A DNA stretch of 24,900 nt from Rhodospirillaceae bacterium (GCA_002721775.1 PBLM01000045.1:1-24900), one strand, 5' to 3'. Counted from the stretch's first letter, positions 15,388-23,985 are shown. Notes: generated by a model not told the origin, from the sequence alone. Program-made: numbers and translations.

Positions 15388-15677
15388 TAGGCTGAATTAA
15401 TTCGCTTCTTCATGAGATTAGATGGTCGAAAGGATAATACTCTGCGAGGTGTAATAACAGCCTCAACTCCTGTCTTGGGGTTTCGGCCTAGGCGTTCATT
15501 TTTTGCTTGCACAGAAAAAGTGCCAAATGACGACAGTTTGACTGAATCGCCCGAGACAAGGCATTCCGTAACCTCCTCAAGTACACTGCTGACAAGATGC
15601 GAGCATTCATTGTGCGAAAGCCCTATCTGTTGGTGCACAGCATTTGCTAAATCATTTCGCGTAATTGTCTTATCCAT
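15387..15677 (-). CDS. ihfA: Integration host factor subunit alpha
   Basis: A 96-residue HU/IHF-fold DNA-bending protein. The family signature region is seen as [21 protein letters not shown] (47-67), with the RNP tip of the DNA-intercalating arm and then [10 protein letters not shown]. The length is normal for IHF alpha (95-105). Together with IHF beta it bends DNA in replication, transcription and site-specific recombination. Its placement after fabH and before a MerR gene is the alphaproteobacterial order for ihfA rather than hupB or ihfB. The stop overlaps the merR start by one base. An 85-bp AT-rich gap separates it from fabH and could hold a promoter of its own. Confidence 0.92.
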   Translation of the reverse strand: MDKTITRNDLANAVHQQIGLSHNECSHLVSSVLEEVTECLVSGDSVKLSSFGTFSVQAKNERLGRNPKTGVEAVITPRRVLSFRPSNLMKKRINSA

Positions 15678-15762
15678 ACACAGACCGTATCACTGGAAAA
15701 AATGTGGGTCAATCCACCAAAGTTCAATTTTTAACTTGAATTTCACAAAGAAACATATTGTT

Positions 15763-16767
15763 TTATCTATTTTTTTTAAACGGGCGGCCAAAACGAACTA
15801 GAGATGCCCCCCATGACAACCCACCACCAATGGCTTCAAAGGCGAGCAAATCACCACTTTTGACACGACCATCACTAACTGCCTCTGTAAGCGCTAATGG
15901 AATAGAGGCAGCTGATGTATTTGCATGTTTATCCACGCAACGAACCACCCTTTCGGCCGGCAGCCCGAGTTTGCGCTGCACCCCATCAATGATTCGAATA
16001 TTTGCCTGATGCGGAATTAGCCAGTCAATATCCTCTGGCTGATGGCCAGTTTTTTGAATCACTTCATTCATTGCGCTGGAGAGCTTTTCCACAGCATGTT
16101 TAAAAACATCCTGTCCCTTCATTTTTACATGACCGACCGTACCGGTTGTAGATGGTCCCCCATCAACATAAAGGATGTCACGATAACGGCCATCTGTATG
16201 AAGTACCGTGGACAACACACCCCAATCCTGAGGGGCATCGTCTGATGCTTCAAGAACAACCGCCCCTGCGCCATCTCCAAACAAAACACAAGTGGCCCTG
16301 TCTTCCCAATTCAGAAGCTTAGTAAAACTTTCTGCGCCAATTATTAGTGCTCGCTGGCCCTGACCAGACTTAATAAGTGAATCCCCAACTCCAAGACCGT
16401 AGACAAAGCCTGCGCATACCGCTTGCACGTCAAATGCAAAAGCTTGATAGGCCTCTAGCTTATGTTGAACGACTGATGCTGTTGATGGAAATGTATCGTC
16501 TGGGGTTGTGGTAGCAATGATGATTATATCAATATCGGCTGCAGACAGACCCGCATTTTCTAATGCTCGCTCCGCAGCCCGGACAGCTAAATCTGATGTC
16601 TTTTCTCCCTCAGCAACAATGTGCCTCTGGTGGATTCCCGTTCGTTGCTTTATCCAACTGTCATCTGTCTCAACAAATTCAGACAAATCATTATTTGTCA
16701 TCACGTGCGATGGCAAATAGGACCCGGCGCCCACCATAAGAACGGAGCGTTTATTCATCTCTTTCAT
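15763..16767 (-). CDS. fabH: 3-oxoacyl-ACP synthase III
   Basis: A 334-residue thiolase-fold enzyme with the complete Cys-His-Asn triad of FabH: C118 in QAVCAGF, H253 in IPHQANIRI and N283 in HANTSAAS. It also has the GGGLSWGA motif near the C-terminus. It condenses acetyl-CoA with malonyl-ACP to start fatty acid synthesis. The gene overlaps the 3' end of plsX by 17 bp, so the two are translationally coupled, linking fatty-acid initiation and phospholipid synthesis as in many bacteria. The start MKEM offers M1 or M4 (16,758); both lie inside plsX. Confidence 0.96.
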   Translation of the reverse strand: MKEMNKRSVLMVGAGSYLPSHVMTNNDLSEFVETDDSWIKQRTGIHQRHIVAEGEKTSDLAVRAAERALENAGLSAADIDIIIIATTTPDDTFPSTASVVQHKLEAYQAFAFDVQAVCAGFVYGLGVGDSLIKSGQGQRALIIGAESFTKLLNWEDRATCVLFGDGAGAVVLEASDDAPQDWGVLSTVLHTDGRYRDILYVDGGPSTTGTVGHVKMKGQDVFKHAVEKLSSAMNEVIQKTGHQPEDIDWLIPHQANIRIIDGVQRKLGLPAERVVRCVDKHANTSAASIPLALTEAVSDGRVKSGDLLAFEAIGGGLSWGASLVRFGRPFKKNR

Positions 16768-17797
16768 TTATACCCTTATCAAGAATATTTCTTGCCACTT
16801 GGGTGGCCGTTTTTACTTCAGGAATAAAGCCTCGTTGAAGCATATGAACGGCCACGCCAATAGCATTCGAAAATCCAAAAGCGTCAGTGCCCCCGTGTGA
16901 TTTTACTGATATCCCATTCAACCCAAGAAAAACGGCTCCATTATACCGCCGAGGATCAAGTTTGTGCCTGAATCTGCGCAAGCCAGAACGCGCCATAAGA
17001 AATCCCAGTCTTGTCATCAAATTTTCAGAAAATGCAGTGCGCAGTCCACCCTGAAATAGCTCCGCGACACCCTCTGCAGTTTTCAAGGCTACATTTCCCG
17101 AGAAGCCGTCAGTTACAACAACATCAACTTTTCCCCCTGCGATATCTGAACCTTCCACAAATCCATGATAGTTGAGATTAAGTGAATCTGCGCCCAGAAC
17201 CGCTGCCGCTTCTCGCAAATAATCAAATCCCTTCTGGTCTTCCTCTCCCACATTCAAAAGGCCAACACTCGGCGAGACACCTCCATGAATATCACGATAG
17301 AAAGCGCTACCCATTATCGCAAACTGAATGAGGTTTTCTGCATCACATTCAATATTTGCTCCTAAATCCAAAACACAGGACTGACCATGTGGATTTGGAA
17401 AAAATCCTGCAATAGCTGGTCGGGTTACACCTTCAATCATTCTCATTTGAAGCTTTGACATTGCCATCAAGGCACCCGTATTTCCTGCAGAAACCACCGC
17501 GTCAACCTCACCATTTGCAACAAGCTCGATGGCTTTCCACATCGATGTATTCTTTCCCGCGCGCAAAGCCTGAGATGGCTTAGCTTCCGGCGCAACAGCC
17601 TCATCTGTATGATGAATACATGCTTTTTGCACGTAATGAGTTTTTTTCAATAGCGGGCCTATTTTCCTCTCATCACCAACAAATATCAAAGAAATATCCG
17701 GATAAGCGGCCAATGCCCTATCTGCACCTTGGACAACGATTTCAGGAGCGTAGTCGCCGCCCATCGCATCCAACGATATACGTGGTGGCTTTTTCAT
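16751..17797 (-). CDS. plsX: Phosphate acyltransferase
   Basis: A 348-residue PlsX. It begins MKKPPRISLDAMGGDYAPE, the family hallmark (DAMGGD), and contains VDAVVSAGNTGALMA, the conserved central loop, and DVVVTDGFSGNVALK further on. It makes acyl-phosphate from acyl-ACP for phospholipid synthesis at the inner face of the membrane. I set the start at ATG 17,797 because GGGAG lies 9 bases upstream and the protein then starts like its relatives; a GTG at 17,818 would add seven residues and has no better signal. It follows the DUF177 gene and overlaps fabH by 17 bp. Confidence 0.95.
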   Translation of the reverse strand: MKKPPRISLDAMGGDYAPEIVVQGADRALAAYPDISLIFVGDERKIGPLLKKTHYVQKACIHHTDEAVAPEAKPSQALRAGKNTSMWKAIELVANGEVDAVVSAGNTGALMAMSKLQMRMIEGVTRPAIAGFFPNPHGQSCVLDLGANIECDAENLIQFAIMGSAFYRDIHGGVSPSVGLLNVGEEDQKGFDYLREAAAVLGADSLNLNYHGFVEGSDIAGGKVDVVVTDGFSGNVALKTAEGVAELFQGGLRTAFSENLMTRLGFLMARSGLRRFRHKLDPRRYNGAVFLGLNGISVKSHGGTDAFGFSNAIGVAVHMLQRGFIPEVKTATQVARNILDKGINERDE

Positions 17798-17843
17798 CCA
17801 CAATACTCCCTCAAACACAACAATTTGAGCATAAATACAAAAT

Positions 17844-18347
17844 TCATTTTTTCAATTCAGAAAGCCTGGCAAAAGGAAGGTTTTTGGCGTCATCAAGTCC
17901 AGGCTCGAACAAAACTGGGGCATTTTCAGCTCGTGGCCATGCAGGAGCACAAACCCCAATCCATTGACATAAGCTTTCGCCGACTGGAATTTCGCCATTT
18001 ACCAGCAGATCCACATCAACCTCCATTGCATCTATTTCTATTTGATTAGAGAGCGTATCCACGAAGCGCTCTTCAAGCTCAATTGTAAAAGTACTTTCAA
18101 CTGGCTGACCTGAAACAACACAAGCTTGTGTTATCTTTACATTTATTATGCCCTTCAATTCCCAGCACCCATCTGCAATCTGCACCAATGCGAGTTCACC
18201 AACCACATCTTCAAGCTTAATAAAGGTGAAGCGATAACATAGCTGTTGCCGTTCGCGTTCATTCAGACAAATATCAAAGTTAACTAGGCTTTCGCGTGAA
18301 ATTGTGTGTGCTGGCACCTTTAAATCTAGCTTAAGGAGCTCAGACAT
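17844..18347 (-). CDS. YceD/DUF177-family protein
   Basis: A 167-residue protein starting MSELLKLDLKVPAH. DUF177 features are the central ITQACVVSGQPVESTFTIEL segment (about 80-99) with the conserved Cys and P-V pair, and an acidic C-terminal region with DLLVNGEIPVGE and the terminal NLPFARLSELK motif (typical NPFAVLAxLK). The family is linked to ribosomal RNA accumulation in plants and some bacteria; its position before plsX is widely conserved, often with rpmF, which is absent here. The start ATG (18,347) overlaps the end of the upstream chaperone gene by 8 bp; a longer frame to 18,413 would run deep into that gene and is unlikely. Confidence 0.88.
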   Translation of the reverse strand: MSELLKLDLKVPAHTISRESLVNFDICLNERERQQLCYRFTFIKLEDVVGELALVQIADGCWELKGIINVKITQACVVSGQPVESTFTIELEERFVDTLSNQIEIDAMEVDVDLLVNGEIPVGESLCQWIGVCAPAWPRAENAPVLFEPGLDDAKNLPFARLSELKK

Positions 18348-18921
18348 GGCTATCTCCATGCAGAGCGAGAACAGAGACCAAGTCAACCCTACCAGACTGC
18401 ATTTCGTTATCACTTACCGCTGACAAACGGTGACGACTCTCCAAAACATAATCAGCCATTCGTCTGTCCGTATCATTACAGTCATAAGCACGTCTGATAT
18501 TCCGAGCCAGAGCCAGGGCCAATTCAGTCTTGTCATTTTTTTCCAGCGCCTCAGTATAAGCAGCCAATCGCCCCATAAAGGCTTCTGACATCTTGCGAAC
18601 ACGCTTGCCTACACCCAAGTCACCAACACCCATTTCTCGCAGCGTAAAATCCATATCAGCAAAGAAACGGTCGAACAATTCCTGATTAAGCTGCTTATGC
18701 ACGCCTTCAGGTAGCATGCGTAACCGCTCCATCAACAAGCTGATATGCAGACAAAGCATATCAAAGCGGCTGTCAAGGTGGTCTTTTACGTCAAATTCTA
18801 TATATAGGTGTTGCTGTCGGCTAGCCTGCAGGATAGATTGATAGAGACGCTCAGCTGGTCTCGCTTCCTGCTTTCGCTGTTGTGCGCCTAGATAACGCAT
18901 GATACGTGAAAACAAAGGCAA
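18340..18921 (-). CDS. Ubiquinol-cytochrome c chaperone (CBP3-like)
   Basis: A 193-residue protein of the ubiquinol-cytochrome c chaperone family (PF03981), named after yeast Cbp3, which helps assemble cytochrome b of the bc1 complex. The family pattern can be followed through AERLYQSILQASRQ (23-36), FDMLCLHISLLMERLR (53-68), QELFDRFFADMDFTLREMGV (80-99) and KRVRKMSEAFMGRLAAY (106-122). No signal peptide is present; a cytoplasmic role is expected. The start appears to be TTG at 18,921 with AAGG 9 bases upstream; ATG at codon 8 is a less likely alternative. It heads the run to DUF177, plsX and fabH, and overlaps DUF177 by 8 bp. Confidence 0.9.
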   Translation of the reverse strand: MPLFSRIMRYLGAQQRKQEARPAERLYQSILQASRQQHLYIEFDVKDHLDSRFDMLCLHISLLMERLRMLPEGVHKQLNQELFDRFFADMDFTLREMGVGDLGVGKRVRKMSEAFMGRLAAYTEALEKNDKTELALALARNIRRAYDCNDTDRRMADYVLESRHRLSAVSDNEMQSGRVDLVSVLALHGDSHV

Positions 18922-19116
18922 TTGAATAATCCTTTTAGCATCTGTGAGCAGCCTTATATAAGCTTTCTCTTCATCATGCGTCCTTATACGTTATAAAAGC
19001 TGCTAACGTCTATTCCTGTCTTTTCTTTACAGGCGCAAACCAATGACTTATTTTGAGATATCGGTAACGCGAAACTTTTCTGTCTACAGCAATCTGGCAA
19101 GCCATGAGATGCCATC
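18922..19116. promoter_or_regulatory. Divergent promoter region between CBP3-like gene and bamE
   Basis: A 195-bp non-coding stretch between two divergent genes. For the plus-strand bamE, TTTACA (19,026-19,031) and TATTTT (19,049-19,054), 17 bp apart, form a reasonable sigma-70-type promoter. For the minus strand, the TATA-rich segment around 18,954-18,960 may contain the -10 element, but no matching -35 is obvious. No riboswitch-like structure is seen. Confidence 0.4.
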
Positions 19117-19560
19117 ATGCACATAACCTTTTTACGGCTTAAGTTAACTTTTTTATTAACTTTACTGATTGTATTATCTGGATGTGAAGCCATTATCACA
19201 ACACATGGACGTTTAATTGAACCAGCCGAGTTGGACAAGCTCGAGCTGGGCGTGACAACTCAAGCAGAAACAATTGCAATTCTGGGACTACCAAGCTTTG
19301 AAGGTGCCTTCAATTCTGGTCGGCTCTATTATAACAATCAAAAAATGGAAAAAAATGTTGGCGGTGCAACCTTAACAATAAAACGTGAACTTATAATTTT
19401 AATATATGATAGCAATAACATACTACAAGGCGTTGAAATAAGGGATAAAAATTCAGACAAAGAGATTGTAAAACTTGAAGCAAAGACACCAACTCCTGGC
19501 GACACACTAACAATCGTTGACCAACTCTTTAGCAATTTGCGCCGCAGAAACGTAGATTAG
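19117..19560 (+). CDS. bamE: Outer membrane assembly lipoprotein BamE (SmpA/OmlA family)
   Basis: A 147-residue lipoprotein precursor. The signal peptide (1-22) ends in the lipobox LSGC with the lipidated cysteine at residue 23. The mature part has the SmpA/OmlA pattern: a leader strand with HGRLIEPAELDKLELGVTTQAET, then ILGLPSF, and later strands RLYYNNQKME and LIILIYDSNNILQGVEI. BamE is an accessory of the BAM complex that inserts beta-barrel proteins in the outer membrane. It is the only plus-strand gene in the right half and converges with nusB with a 5-bp gap. Its place beside the CBP3-like gene and DUF177-plsX-fabH is common in alphaproteobacteria. Confidence 0.88.
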   Translation: MHITFLRLKLTFLLTLLIVLSGCEAIITTHGRLIEPAELDKLELGVTTQAETIAILGLPSFEGAFNSGRLYYNNQKMEKNVGGATLTIKRELIILIYDSNNILQGVEIRDKNSDKEIVKLEAKTPTPGDTLTIVDQLFSNLRRRNVD

Positions 19561-19565
19561 TATAA

Positions 19566-20105
19566 TTAATCAGCTTTTCCAGGCGCAGACATTTCTGAGG
19601 TCCTGAACTTCCTCCGCGCAAGTCCATCTAGTAATGCATTCACGAATCTTACATCGACATTAAATGCATCAGCAATGCTAGCATATTCAGACAAAACAGC
19701 CCGGGCTGGTATATGCGGCATGCCGTCCAGTTCAAAAATGCCTGCCCGTAAAATAACCAATTCTGTTCGAGCAATTCGCATTATTGTCCATCCCTCCGAT
19801 AGGTCGTTAGCAATCAGTTGATCAAGCTCCACCTTCCGGTTGTTGATACCTGAAACCACAGCATAAAAATGCTCACTATCCATTTTTTTTACTCGCAGTT
19901 GACGGGCGATATCATCAGCATAGTTATCTAAAAAAGCTGGCATTGCTTCCAGCAAAGGCTGACCAGTCACTTCTGCACTATATCCTAATTGAACAGATGC
20001 AAGCCGCGCGGCTGCCCGTCTGCGAACTGCCGTAGGGCGTAAAGAGCCAACTTTGTCATTGCTGTGCCTTTGTGACAAATTTTCAACAATTATCTTTTGA
20101 GTCAT
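19566..20105 (-). CDS. nusB: Transcription antitermination protein NusB
   Basis: A 179-residue NusB. The N-terminal helical RNA-binding part contains VRRRAAARLASVQLGYS (27-43) and the C-terminal part the family core RTELVILRAGIFEL, IPARAVLSEYASIADAF and FVNALLDGLARR (about 112-164). NusB with NusE (S10) binds boxA and prevents premature termination in rRNA operons. It has about 25 extra N-terminal residues before the usual start of NusB, including a polar [17 protein letters not shown] segment. The start overlaps the ribH stop by one base (TAATG), which supports the long version because an internal start would lose this coupling. ribH-nusB is the standard order. Confidence 0.93.
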   Translation of the reverse strand: MTQKIIVENLSQRHSNDKVGSLRPTAVRRRAAARLASVQLGYSAEVTGQPLLEAMPAFLDNYADDIARQLRVKKMDSEHFYAVVSGINNRKVELDQLIANDLSEGWTIMRIARTELVILRAGIFELDGMPHIPARAVLSEYASIADAFNVDVRFVNALLDGLARRKFRTSEMSAPGKAD

Positions 20106-20569
20106 TAATTAGTTTTTCTATCTTCTGCATACCGTTTTGCTACGGCTACTATGGCCATTGCAGCTCTTGCAGCATCCCCGCCTTTATCTTTGCGGTTCAT
20201 ATCTGCTCTTTCCCATGCTTGCTCGCTATTCTCTACAGTCAGAATACCATTGCCAATTGCCAGATTTCGCTGGATCGCTAAGTCCATCAGACCCCTTGAT
20301 GATTCTTTGCAAACCGTCTCATAATGAGTGGTTTCACCCCTGATCACACATCCCAGAGCAATAAAACCATCATAAGGGCATGGGTAGGCAGCTGCTATTG
20401 CAATCGCAGCAGGTATTTCAAGTGCGCCAGGCACAGAAATGACATCAAAGCTTGCTCCCGCTGTTTCAAGCTCAGCAACTGCGCCTTGCTTCTGAGCGGC
20501 AGCAAGTTCAGTATAAAAATTAGCCTGAACAATTAAATAATGACCAGAAATTAAAGCTTTCTTGTTCAT
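20105..20569 (-). CDS. ribH: 6,7-dimethyl-8-ribityllumazine synthase
   Basis: A 154-residue lumazine synthase, the penultimate enzyme of riboflavin synthesis, joining 5-amino-6-ribitylaminouracil and 3,4-dihydroxy-2-butanone 4-phosphate. Recognisable are [11 protein letters not shown] (about 46-56), [19 protein letters not shown] (69-87) with the catalytic His region, and [15 protein letters not shown] (108-122). The length is normal. It lies 18 bp downstream of ribBA and is coupled to nusB by a one-base overlap. Confidence 0.96.
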   Translation of the reverse strand: MNKKALISGHYLIVQANFYTELAAAQKQGAVAELETAGASFDVISVPGALEIPAAIAIAAAYPCPYDGFIALGCVIRGETTHYETVCKESSRGLMDLAIQRNLAIGNGILTVENSEQAWERADMNRKDKGGDAARAAMAIVAVAKRYAEDRKTN

Positions 20570-20587
20570 GAAATGTCTCTATCAGTC

Positions 20588-21703
20588 CTAATTTATGGCT
20601 TGCCAGCCTTCAATTTTCAGCCCGTAACCTTCAAGACCGATAATAGTTGGTTTTGAATTAGACAATAAAGTCATGACTGACACATTCAGATCATTTAGAA
20701 TTTGAGCGCCCACTCCATAATCTCTCAACTCAGGCGCTCCAGTTTTGGCCTCCGGATCTTGCCGCACTAGCAGAATTTCAGACAGACTGGACACACCAGA
20801 TTCTCGCAAGACAACGATTACACCGGCACCAATTTCTGATATAATTCGCATTGCCTGTTGCAATTCACCATGATTACGGCTTTTATGCAATTCACCAAGC
20901 AAGTCAACCATCAAATCCAACCTATGCATTCGAACTAAAGTTGGTTGACCAGGGTCAATCTGCCCTTTTAACATAACAAGATGCTCCACATCAGTAATGT
21001 CATTCCGATAAACCAAAAGCCGCCATGTGCCTCCAAATTCTGTCTCAAATGATGTTTCAGCGATCCGTGTCACCAAAGTTTCATTATGGCGTCGCCAAGA
21101 AATCAAATCTGCGATAGAGCCAATTTTTAAATTATGCTGGTGAGCGAAATCCTTTAGATCGGATAATCTGGCCATTGTCCCATCATCTTTCATGATTTCA
21201 CAAATCACACCATTCGGCGCGCAACCAGCGGCCCGGGCAATATCAACAATGGCCTCGGTATGACCAGCCCTCACTAGTGTACCACCATCTCTTGCCACAA
21301 GAGGAAAAATATGACCTGGGGTAGCGATATCAGCCTGGCGTGCCTGTGGATTGATCGCTGTATGAATTGTATGGGCGCGGTCAGCAGCCGAAATTCCTGT
21401 TGTTACCCCCTCACTGGCTTCAATTGATACAGTAAAGGCGGTCTGATGACGTGATTCATTGCGCCGATCCATCATTGTCAATCCCAGCTTTTCAGTGTGT
21501 GCCCGAGTGAGTGCCAAACAGATAAGCCCACGGCCATATTTTGCCATGAAATTGATCGCCTCTGCATCTGCATGTTCTCCAACAATGCACAAATCACCTT
21601 CATTTTCACGGTTTTGATCATCGACCAGAATGAACATTTTCCCCGCCTTTGCATCCGCAATCACTTCCCCAATCGGGGACAAGGCATGTTGAGTCTTTTG
21701 CAT
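20588..21703 (-). CDS. ribB: 3,4-dihydroxy-2-butanone 4-phosphate synthase with degenerate GTP cyclohydrolase II half
   Basis: A 371-residue two-domain protein. The N-terminal half (1-205) is a complete RibB: NRENEGDL (31-38), SEGVTTGISAADRAHTI (98-114), PGHIFPLVARDGGTLVRAGHTEA (129-151). It makes dihydroxybutanone phosphate from ribulose 5-phosphate. The C-terminal half (about 210-371) resembles the RibA fold (LRDYGVGAQIL, GLEGYGL) but lacks the zinc cysteines of the C-x10-C-x-C site and the usual RVHSECLTGD segment, so it probably has no GTP cyclohydrolase II activity. Such RibBX-type proteins with an inactive second half are known in alphaproteobacteria. It lies 2 bp downstream of ribE. 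A separate GTP cyclohydrolase II is needed elsewhere in the genome. Confidence 0.92.
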   Translation of the reverse strand: MQKTQHALSPIGEVIADAKAGKMFILVDDQNRENEGDLCIVGEHADAEAINFMAKYGRGLICLALTRAHTEKLGLTMMDRRNESRHQTAFTVSIEASEGVTTGISAADRAHTIHTAINPQARQADIATPGHIFPLVARDGGTLVRAGHTEAIVDIARAAGCAPNGVICEIMKDDGTMARLSDLKDFAHQHNLKIGSIADLISWRRHNETLVTRIAETSFETEFGGTWRLLVYRNDITDVEHLVMLKGQIDPGQPTLVRMHRLDLMVDLLGELHKSRNHGELQQAMRIISEIGAGVIVVLRESGVSSLSEILLVRQDPEAKTGAPELRDYGVGAQILNDLNVSVMTLLSNSKPTIIGLEGYGLKIEGWQAIN

Positions 21704-21705
21704 AT

Positions 21706-22305
21706 TTATCTGCTTTCTTCCGCAACACGCATCAATCGTGAAACATAACGTGCTAACATATCAACTTCCAAATTAAGACGACTGCCTTTTTTGCATCCTC
21801 CCAGATTTGTATTTTTCCAAGTATGTTCAATTATATTCACACAAAACATATTTTCACTCACCGAATTTACAGTCAGAGACACACCATCAAGAGCAATCGA
21901 GCCCTTTTCAGAAACAAAGCCTGCTAAACTCGGCGGCAAAGCAATGTCCAAACGATGCGAGTCAGAAACTGCTGTTATTTTTTCAATCACAGCTAGCCCG
22001 TCAACATGGCCAGATAGCATATGTCCGCCCATTTCATCCCCCATCTTAAGGGAACGTTCAAGATTAACAGCAGAGCCTTCATGCCATGTTTGAAGTGTGG
22101 TCCTAGACAATGTCTCTTCGGATACATTAACTGCAAAACTGTCCGAACTGCGATCTGTCACTGTAAGGCATACCCCAGAACAACAGATTGATGCGCCTAA
22201 ATCAATTTCATTACAAGCCCACGGCGCAGCAATTGTGACGCGCCAGTCACCTTTGCGGTCAACAGACGTAACTGCTCCAATTGCTGTAACAATTCCTGTA
22301 AACAT
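21706..22305 (-). CDS. ribE: Riboflavin synthase, alpha subunit
   Basis: A 199-residue protein with the two lumazine-binding repeats of riboflavin synthase. It starts MFTGIVTAIGAV, the hallmark N-terminus, and shows CCSGVCLTV (42-50), GDEMGGHMLSGHVDG (88-102) ending the first repeat, then GSIALDGVSLTVN (135-147) and TNLGGCKKGSRLNLEVD in the second. It dismutates two ribityllumazines into riboflavin. It sits 3 bp downstream of ribD and 2 bp before ribBA. Confidence 0.96.
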   Translation of the reverse strand: MFTGIVTAIGAVTSVDRKGDWRVTIAAPWACNEIDLGASICCSGVCLTVTDRSSDSFAVNVSEETLSRTTLQTWHEGSAVNLERSLKMGDEMGGHMLSGHVDGLAVIEKITAVSDSHRLDIALPPSLAGFVSEKGSIALDGVSLTVNSVSENMFCVNIIEHTWKNTNLGGCKKGSRLNLEVDMLARYVSRLMRVAEESR

Positions 22306-22308
22306 TGA

Positions 22309-23490
22309 CTATATTTTTCTACACATTTCTTTACCCCTTCGCCATATAGACAAACGGTCACCGGCCAATTCACCTGACCGCACTTTGATATAGTCAGAGT
22401 CAAACGGAAAAGCTAGAGCTGTTCGGGTGCTTGCATCATATAACAGGCCAGGGACACCGGTTTTAAGTTTTTTTTGTGCCGACAAATGAATGATTTTGTC
22501 AATCAGGCCAGCAGAATAAAAACTATGATTTAATTGAGTTCCAGCCTCCAATAACAGACTGGAAAAGTCACGTTTTGCACACCATTGCAGAGCAGCAGAC
22601 AAATCGATACCGTCTGCATTTTGGTCAAGCCTGACAACCTCAATACCGCATTTTTCAAGCTTTATTTGATCCTGCGCATTCGCCGTCTGATTGCAAAAAA
22701 CAACTAAAGGTCCTGCAGCGATCGTCTGAGCAACCTTGCTGTTACTGCGCAAGCGCAGATGACTATCAAAAATAATTCTGACAGGCGAACTTTCTCTCCG
22801 CCCAGGCAGCCGGCATGTCAGTTCCGGATTATCAATTAGAACCGTCTCTATTCCTGTTAAAATAGCATCCACACGTGATCTCAGATCATGCACATAGACA
22901 CGGGACACATCATTTGTCAGCCAAGTCTGCTGTCCAATCTCAGCTGCAATAAAGCCATCTGCACTGGTCGCAATTTTACTTGTTAGGTAAGGACGGGAAA
23001 AACGACGTGAAGCCAAAAAACCAGATAACCCGGCAGTTGCCTCTTCTTCGCATAAACCACATTGCACTAAAACGCCGCCGACAATGAGTTTATCGCGGCC
23101 CCGACCATTTACTCGTAAGTCAGGGTCATCAACTGCAAAAACAACTCGGCAAACACCAGATTGCAAGAGCAAATCAGCACAAGCTGGGCCCCGTCCCTCT
23201 TGTGCACAAGGTTCAAGCGTCACATAGGCGGTGCCACCTTTTAAGGCTGCGCTATTTCCAGATCGCTCAAGAGATTTTAGGGCATCAGCCTCTGCATGGG
23301 GCCGGCCCCCTTTCTGGGTATGACCAACCGCGAGCAAAACATTATCTGCTGAGACCAGAACACAGCCTACCGCTGGATTGGGCCAACTTTGCCCCTGGGC
23401 ACGCCGCGCATAAGAGCAGGCCAATTGCATCCATCTTTGGTCCTCAAGTGAAAATGGTTGCTCTGGCTGCCTGTTAATTGCGCAATTCAT
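22309..23490 (-). CDS. ribD: Bifunctional pyrimidine deaminase/reductase RibD
   Basis: A 393-residue RibD, longer than E. coli RibD (367), with both halves present. The deaminase domain (about 15-150) has the zinc site HAE (H65-A-E67) and the paired cysteines C95 and C104 in LEPCAQEGRGPAC; the His commonly found after the first Cys (EPCSHHGRTPPC in E. coli) is Gln here. The reductase domain (about 165-390) shows RPYLTSKIATSADGFIA and SSLLLEAGTQLNHSF. It performs the second and third steps of riboflavin synthesis. The start overlaps the 3' end of nrdR by 17 bp. No FMN riboswitch precedes it. Confidence 0.94.
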   Translation of the reverse strand: MNCAINRQPEQPFSLEDQRWMQLACSYARRAQGQSWPNPAVGCVLVSADNVLLAVGHTQKGGRPHAEADALKSLERSGNSAALKGGTAYVTLEPCAQEGRGPACADLLLQSGVCRVVFAVDDPDLRVNGRGRDKLIVGGVLVQCGLCEEEATAGLSGFLASRRFSRPYLTSKIATSADGFIAAEIGQQTWLTNDVSRVYVHDLRSRVDAILTGIETVLIDNPELTCRLPGRRESSPVRIIFDSHLRLRSNSKVAQTIAAGPLVVFCNQTANAQDQIKLEKCGIEVVRLDQNADGIDLSAALQWCAKRDFSSLLLEAGTQLNHSFYSAGLIDKIIHLSAQKKLKTGVPGLLYDASTRTALAFPFDSDYIKVRSGELAGDRLSIWRRGKEMCRKI

Positions 23491-23923
23491 TCACGAAGTC
23501 TTCAAAGTCGCCAGCATCTTCAAAATTTTTGTAGACCGAGGCGTAACGGATGTAGCCTACTTTATCAATTCCCAATAGCGCTTTCATCACGAGCGAACCA
23601 ATATAATCAGACGACACATCCGCTTCACCAGTCGATTCCAGCTTTCTCACGATATCATTTATAGCCAGCACCACGTCATTTTCATGAACAGAACGTTTTC
23701 TTAATGCAATATTAAAAGAACGTTCCAACTTTTCCCGGTTAAAGGGCACTTTGCGGCCATCACGCTTCAGCACAGAAATTTCTCGCAACTGCACCCGCTC
23801 AAAAGTTGTGAACCGGGCGCCGCACGAGCCACATTGGCGTCGTCTGCGAATAGAGGTACCATCTTCTGATGGGCGTGAGTCTTTAACCTGTGTGTCTTCA
23901 GACCTGCACATGGGACACAGCAT
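23474..23923 (-). CDS. nrdR: Transcriptional repressor NrdR
   Basis: A 149-residue repressor of ribonucleotide reductase genes. It has the zinc ribbon MLCPMC (C3, C6) and CGSCGARFTTFER (C31, C34), followed by an ATP-cone domain (about 46-136, SVLKRDGRKVPFNREKLERS to VGYIRYASVYKNF) that senses dATP/ATP. The ribosome site GGAGG lies about 10 bases before the ATG. It sits between glyA and ribD, the conserved alphaproteobacterial position, and overlaps ribD by 17 bp. Confidence 0.96.
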   Translation of the reverse strand: MLCPMCRSEDTQVKDSRPSEDGTSIRRRRQCGSCGARFTTFERVQLREISVLKRDGRKVPFNREKLERSFNIALRKRSVHENDVVLAINDIVRKLESTGEADVSSDYIGSLVMKALLGIDKVGYIRYASVYKNFEDAGDFEDFVNELRN

Positions 23924-23985
23924 CGCCTATCGCCCTCCACGTTTACGATGTTTCAAAATCTGGTGTGTGAGGGTTTCATAGCATA

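Noticed and set aside
15678..15762. Apparent hairpin AAGTTCAA/AACTTGAA between fabH and ihfA
   Set aside because: The two segments are not reverse complements; they do not pair, so this is not a terminator stem.
18947..19004. AGCAGC/GCTGCT inverted repeat in the bamE upstream region
   Set aside because: Six-base arms 46 bp apart are expected by chance in a sequence of this size.
23491..23985. FMN riboswitch before the riboflavin genes
   Set aside because: The upstream DNA is coding sequence of nrdR and a 62-bp gap; no RFN-element sequence is seen.
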